From Halocynthiibacter sp049608145 (GTDB taxonomy: Bacteria > Pseudomonadota > Alphaproteobacteria > Rhodobacterales > Rhodobacteraceae): DNA of 9,828 nucleotides. The notes under the pieces are model-generated. The model had not been told where the DNA came from, searched no databases, and worked only from the letters and a program-made list of their open reading frames with translations. The DNA lies in assembly GCF_049608145.1 (NCBI RefSeq), contig NZ_JBMYXF010000075.1:1-9828 (forward strand), given 5' to 3'. The position numbers and the translations under genes are program-made. This document shows positions 7,088 to 9,828 of this stretch, in pieces. Position 1 is the stretch's first letter. The number at the start of each line of letters is the position of its first letter.

Positions 7088-8602
7088 ATGTCTAAGAGAC
7101 ACGGTTTTCCTGGCTTTAAAAACCGCCTGAGCGGTTCGCCATTTGTAAATAGTTTTAAGAATAAACTCATCCGCTTTCGAGACGACGAAAGCGGATCTCT
7201 TATGATCTTCACGCTGATGATGTTTATGGTTTTGCTGCTGACCGCAGGTCTGGCAATTGATGTCATGCGGCATGAAACCACGCGGATCAAACTGCAAAAC
7301 ACCCTAGACCGTGCCATTCTCGCCGCCGCCGACCTTGATCAGGAGCTGGACCCAGAACTGGTCGTCCGGGACTATTTTGAAAAGGCGGGCATGGATGCCT
7401 TTCTGAATGAAATTGACGTTCAGGGAGACCCACAAGGCAGCTTTCGCATTGTGACCGCCACTGCGTCGGTCGACATGCCGACCTTTTTCCTGCGCATTCG
7501 CCCCCCGGGATTGCGCGATTGGGAAGGCATCGACACATTGCACGCTGCGGCACGTGGGCAAGCCGAAGAACGTGTTTCTAATGTAGAAATTTCGTTGGTT
7601 CTGGATATCTCTGGTTCCATGAGGGGATCAAAAATTGCCACCCTGCGCGATGCCGCCAAGGATTTCATCGATACGGTTGTTCGAGATTCCGTAGAAGATC
7701 TCGTGTCTTTGTCCCTGATCCCATACACAGGACAGGTCAACGCGGGCCCAGTTCTGTTAAATGAAATCAACCTTGCAGCGACACCACGCCACAATTTTTC
7801 ACATTGTCTGGAATTTGAAGCCGGTGACTTTACACGTCTGGGACTGCACCCCAATAGCCTTGGTATCGCCCCAAGCCATACCTATCGTCAGGGACAGCAT
7901 ATCCAGAACAGCTATAGCAGCTTTTCTTCAGGTCTGAGCAATCCACCCTGCCCCCAACAAAGCTATGAACGCATTATCCCACTTAGTCAGGATCGCACGC
8001 AACTGAAGAATGCAATCGGCAACTTTCAGGCCCGTTCTGTTACGGCGATCCATACAGGGATGAAATGGGCGACGATACTGCTAGACCCGACAACACAGCC
8101 CATAATCGAACGCATCTCTGCCAACACCCAAGCTGGCGCTATAGAGGGCATTCAGATCGACGAAGTGTTCAAAAATCGTCCCGCACCTTGGACTGATAAC
8201 AACACTATGAAAGTTGTCATCCTGATGACCGATGGTGTGAATGTCGGCAGTAATCGCCTGAAACGTGATTTCTACGATTCACCAAGTGAGTACGCATTCT
8301 GGGCAACACGGGGCACATATAATTACCCGTATTACTATGGCAGCGGCAACGTTTGGGATTACATCGAAACCGATTATACATCCTCACAGGCAAACAGCCG
8401 ACTGGATCAGATTTGCGACCTTGCGAAGGACAACGATATTATCGTGTTCTCAATTGGTTTTGAGGTCAGCAACACCAGCGCAAATGTCATGCGAAACTGC
8501 GCCACAACGGACGCACATTTTTTCCGGGTAGAAGGCACAGAGATCAGTAAAGCCTTCGACACCATTGCCAATCAGATCAACCAACTGAGACTTACATTTT
8601 GA
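7088..8602 (+). CDS. TadG-like membrane-anchored von Willebrand factor A protein
   Basis: This 504-residue protein has the architecture of TadG-type proteins of the Tad pilus. It has a short basic N-terminus, one hydrophobic segment (about 38-57, SLMIFTLMMFMVLLLTAGLA) and a large external part. The external part holds a vWA domain with a complete metal site: DISGS (D173, S175, S177), T319 in SVTAIHTG, and TDG (T381-D382-G383). The segment before it (60-160) matches the usual Tad 'putative Flp pilus assembly' stretch. ESGSLMIF lacks a glutamate five residues after the glycine, so normal prepilin processing is uncertain. Between the TDG strand and the next helix is an insertion with eight tyrosines and two tryptophans (401-430). 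Cysteines C240, C288, C443 and C471 are all external and could pair. It starts with a good ribosome-binding site and overlaps the next gene. The role is probably a minor pilus or surface adhesion component. Confidence 0.82.
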   Translation: MSKRHGFPGFKNRLSGSPFVNSFKNKLIRFRDDESGSLMIFTLMMFMVLLLTAGLAIDVMRHETTRIKLQNTLDRAILAAADLDQELDPELVVRDYFEKAGMDAFLNEIDVQGDPQGSFRIVTATASVDMPTFFLRIRPPGLRDWEGIDTLHAAARGQAEERVSNVEISLVLDISGSMRGSKIATLRDAAKDFIDTVVRDSVEDLVSLSLIPYTGQVNAGPVLLNEINLAATPRHNFSHCLEFEAGDFTRLGLHPNSLGIAPSHTYRQGQHIQNSYSSFSSGLSNPPCPQQSYERIIPLSQDRTQLKNAIGNFQARSVTAIHTGMKWATILLDPTTQPIIERISANTQAGAIEGIQIDEVFKNRPAPWTDNNTMKVVILMTDGVNVGSNRLKRDFYDSPSEYAFWATRGTYNYPYYYGSGNVWDYIETDYTSSQANSRLDQICDLAKDNDIIVFSIGFEVSNTSANVMRNCATTDAHFFRVEGTEISKAFDTIANQINQLRLTF

Positions 8603-9147
8603 TACATGCAATCCGAAAGAAAATTCGCCGGTTTCGCCGGGATGAGACTGGCAATGTCACCGTCGAATTTGTCATTCTGTTTCCGTTTCTTTTTTCGATC
8701 ATGCTGTCGATCATAGAATCCGGCGTACTTATGCTACGTCAGGTTATGCTGGATCGCGCTGTTGAGATATCGGTGCGTGAATTGCGCCTGGGCAACATTA
8801 CAAACATCACCCATGAAGAGATGAAAACCAGAATCTGCAGAGATGCCGTGGTTTTGGGAAGCTGCGCAGAGACCATTCTACTTGAATTACGTCCCATCGA
8901 CACCGTCACTTGGCAACCGTTGAACCGCAATGCGACCTGCTATGACAGAGCTGCGGAAATCAACCCGCCCAGCACATTGATACGTGGTGGCGAAAGTGAA
9001 CTGATGATGGTGCGTGCCTGTGTGATGTTCAGCCCGTTCTTTGAAATCACAGGGTATGCGATGGCCCTGCCCAGAGACGCGAGCGGCCTTTTCGGCTTGG
9101 TTGCCACCTCTTCTTTTGTGAATGAGCCGGAAAATGACTTATTTTAA
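8599..9147 (+). CDS. TadE-like pseudopilin
   Basis: This 182-residue protein is typical of the TadE family of minor pseudopilins. It has a short basic leader (MIHAIRKKIRRFRRDETG), then the prepilin motif TG|NVTVEFVILFP with G18 at -1 and E23 at +5, then a hydrophobic stretch (24-46) and an external domain. The C-terminal ATSSFVNEPE is a common TadE ending. Four external cysteines (C80, C89, C114, C141) may form disulfides. The only usable start giving this leader is a TTG at 8599, which overlaps the TGA of the TadG-like gene (TTGA). The nearby ATG at 8606 is out of frame and no strong Shine-Dalgarno precedes it, so translation probably depends on termination of the upstream gene. It would be cleaved by a prepilin peptidase such as TadV, not encoded in this window. 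Confidence 0.8.
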   Translation: MIHAIRKKIRRFRRDETGNVTVEFVILFPFLFSIMLSIIESGVLMLRQVMLDRAVEISVRELRLGNITNITHEEMKTRICRDAVVLGSCAETILLELRPIDTVTWQPLNRNATCYDRAAEINPPSTLIRGGESELMMVRACVMFSPFFEITGYAMALPRDASGLFGLVATSSFVNEPENDLF

Positions 9148-9757
9148 AATGCCCTCATATCACATCAGGCAACTGGTCCGGACCAGCCAGTCAGTGGCAC
9201 ACCGGTTCTGGCATGATACATCTGCGGGCCTATCGGTAGAAGTCGTCTTGATTTTCCCAATGCTGTTTTGGGTCTATGCTGGTTCGTTTACCTTCTTCAA
9301 TGCTTACCGGGCGCAGGGGATCAACATGAAAGCGGCGTATTCCATCGCGGATATCGTCACCCGGGAAACGACCCCAATTGATATGAACTATCTGAATGGG
9401 ATGAATACCGTTTATGATTTTATGGTGCGCAATCCTTACCCGACCTGGATCCGTGTCACCTCTATCAGCTGGAGCGCTGAAGATGACGAATTCAAAGTAA
9501 GCTGGTCACATGCGACGAAGGGCCAGACGACCTGGACCACCAATACATTAAACAATGCGCATAGCGATCAACTTCCGATCCTTGCGGATGGGGATTTCGC
9601 AGTGGTCGTCGAAGCGTTTACATCTTACACACCGATGTTTCGCCGATCCATTTTCGCACCTCTCATCGGAGATGTGGATTTTGAGAACTTTATCGTTACC
9701 AGCCCACGCTTTGTCCCTCGTGTTTGCTGGGAAACCAGTTGTTTTGATAGTTTATAA
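9122..9757 (+). CDS. TadE/TadF-like pseudopilin
   Basis: This protein of up to 211 residues resembles the second TadE-family member (TadF-like) that usually accompanies TadE. A basic N-terminus is followed by DTSAGLSVEVVLIFPMLFW, a hydrophobic segment (41-60) and an external domain. Placing E40 at +5 puts A35 at -1 instead of the usual glycine; cutting after G36 would place Glu at +4. A C-terminal cysteine pair (C202, C207) may form a disulfide. The start is uncertain: the ATG at 9122 overlaps the previous gene by 26 bases without a clear ribosome site, while ATGs at 9134 and 9149 are also in frame, the latter just after the previous stop (TAAAATG). Translational coupling with the gene before is likely. 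It is the third and last recognisable gene of the operon in this window. Confidence 0.72.
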   Translation: MSRKMTYFKMPSYHIRQLVRTSQSVAHRFWHDTSAGLSVEVVLIFPMLFWVYAGSFTFFNAYRAQGINMKAAYSIADIVTRETTPIDMNYLNGMNTVYDFMVRNPYPTWIRVTSISWSAEDDEFKVSWSHATKGQTTWTTNTLNNAHSDQLPILADGDFAVVVEAFTSYTPMFRRSIFAPLIGDVDFENFIVTSPRFVPRVCWETSCFDSL

Positions 9758-9828
9758 CGCCTGACTATTCTTGATGGAGTTATTGTCAAATCTGGTGTTT
9801 GAGGATTGTGGGTCATGCGGCGATCTGG
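9758..9828. other. Unassigned 71-base right edge
   Basis: No terminator is visible after the last Tad-like gene. A plus-strand frame opens with an ATG at 9774 (MELLSNLVFEDCGSCGDL) and runs off the edge, without a Shine-Dalgarno sequence. On the minus strand a frame entering from the right ends ...QIAA at a stop within the same bases. Either could be the edge of a gene or mobile element; neither is recognisable from 71 bases. Confidence 0.3.

Noticed and set aside
7024..7317. Minus-strand short frames opposite the TadG-like start
   Set aside because: They overlap the promoter and start of a well-supported gene and show no family features.
9625..9816. A 63-codon minus-strand frame at the right edge
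   Set aside because: Most of it is antisense to the last TadE-like gene, there is no ribosome site, and the sequence MTHNPQTPDLTITPSR matches nothing I recognise.

Overview
The window reads as a chromosomal segment of an alphaproteobacterium, most likely a roseobacter-type member of the Rhodobacterales. The basis is the combination of a heterotetrameric sarcosine oxidase operon in the order soxB-soxD-soxA, an adjacent DUF6151 (GFA-like) protein, a GLFV glutamate dehydrogenase and a set of Tad-pilus-type proteins, together with recalled resemblance of the proteins to that group. No database search was possible, and the genus is not decided.

Minus strand, left part (1-4419): soxB, soxD and soxA form a tight operon transcribed leftward. 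soxB and soxD are 11 bases apart, and soxD and soxA overlap by one base. soxA runs off the left edge with about 960 residues visible, and soxG would be expected beyond it. The complex demethylates sarcosine, the last methylated step of glycine betaine, choline or creatine breakdown. It passes the methyl carbon to tetrahydrofolate, or releases formaldehyde when folate is absent, and makes glycine and H2O2. The 104-base gap upstream of soxB holds phased GAC/GTC elements and a GC-rich inverted repeat that look regulatory.

Minus strand, middle part (4524-6712): a DUF6151 protein of the GFA-like zinc fold lies upstream of soxB in the same orientation. Next is a complete 480-residue glutamate dehydrogenase followed by a convincing intrinsic terminator at 5211-5236. 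Sarcosine oxidation, a possible formaldehyde or thiol-adduct function and glutamate/2-oxoglutarate exchange form a plausible C1 and amino-nitrogen neighbourhood, but the functional link to DUF6151 is inference.

Divergent region and plus strand (6713-9757): a 375-base noncoding region separates gdh from a rightward operon of three overlapping genes. These encode a TadG-like membrane-anchored von Willebrand A protein and two TadE-like pseudopilins. The three proteins differ in their prepilin-type sites: one is canonical, one has Ala at -1, and one lacks the +5 Glu. The second gene seems to start at a TTG that overlaps the preceding stop codon. The last 71 bases hold no complete gene.

I did not find a clearly undescribed system. 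The points most worth a second look are the phased operator-like elements before soxB, the GFA-fold neighbour of sarcosine oxidase, and the unusual processing signals and Tyr-rich insertion in the Tad-like gene set.
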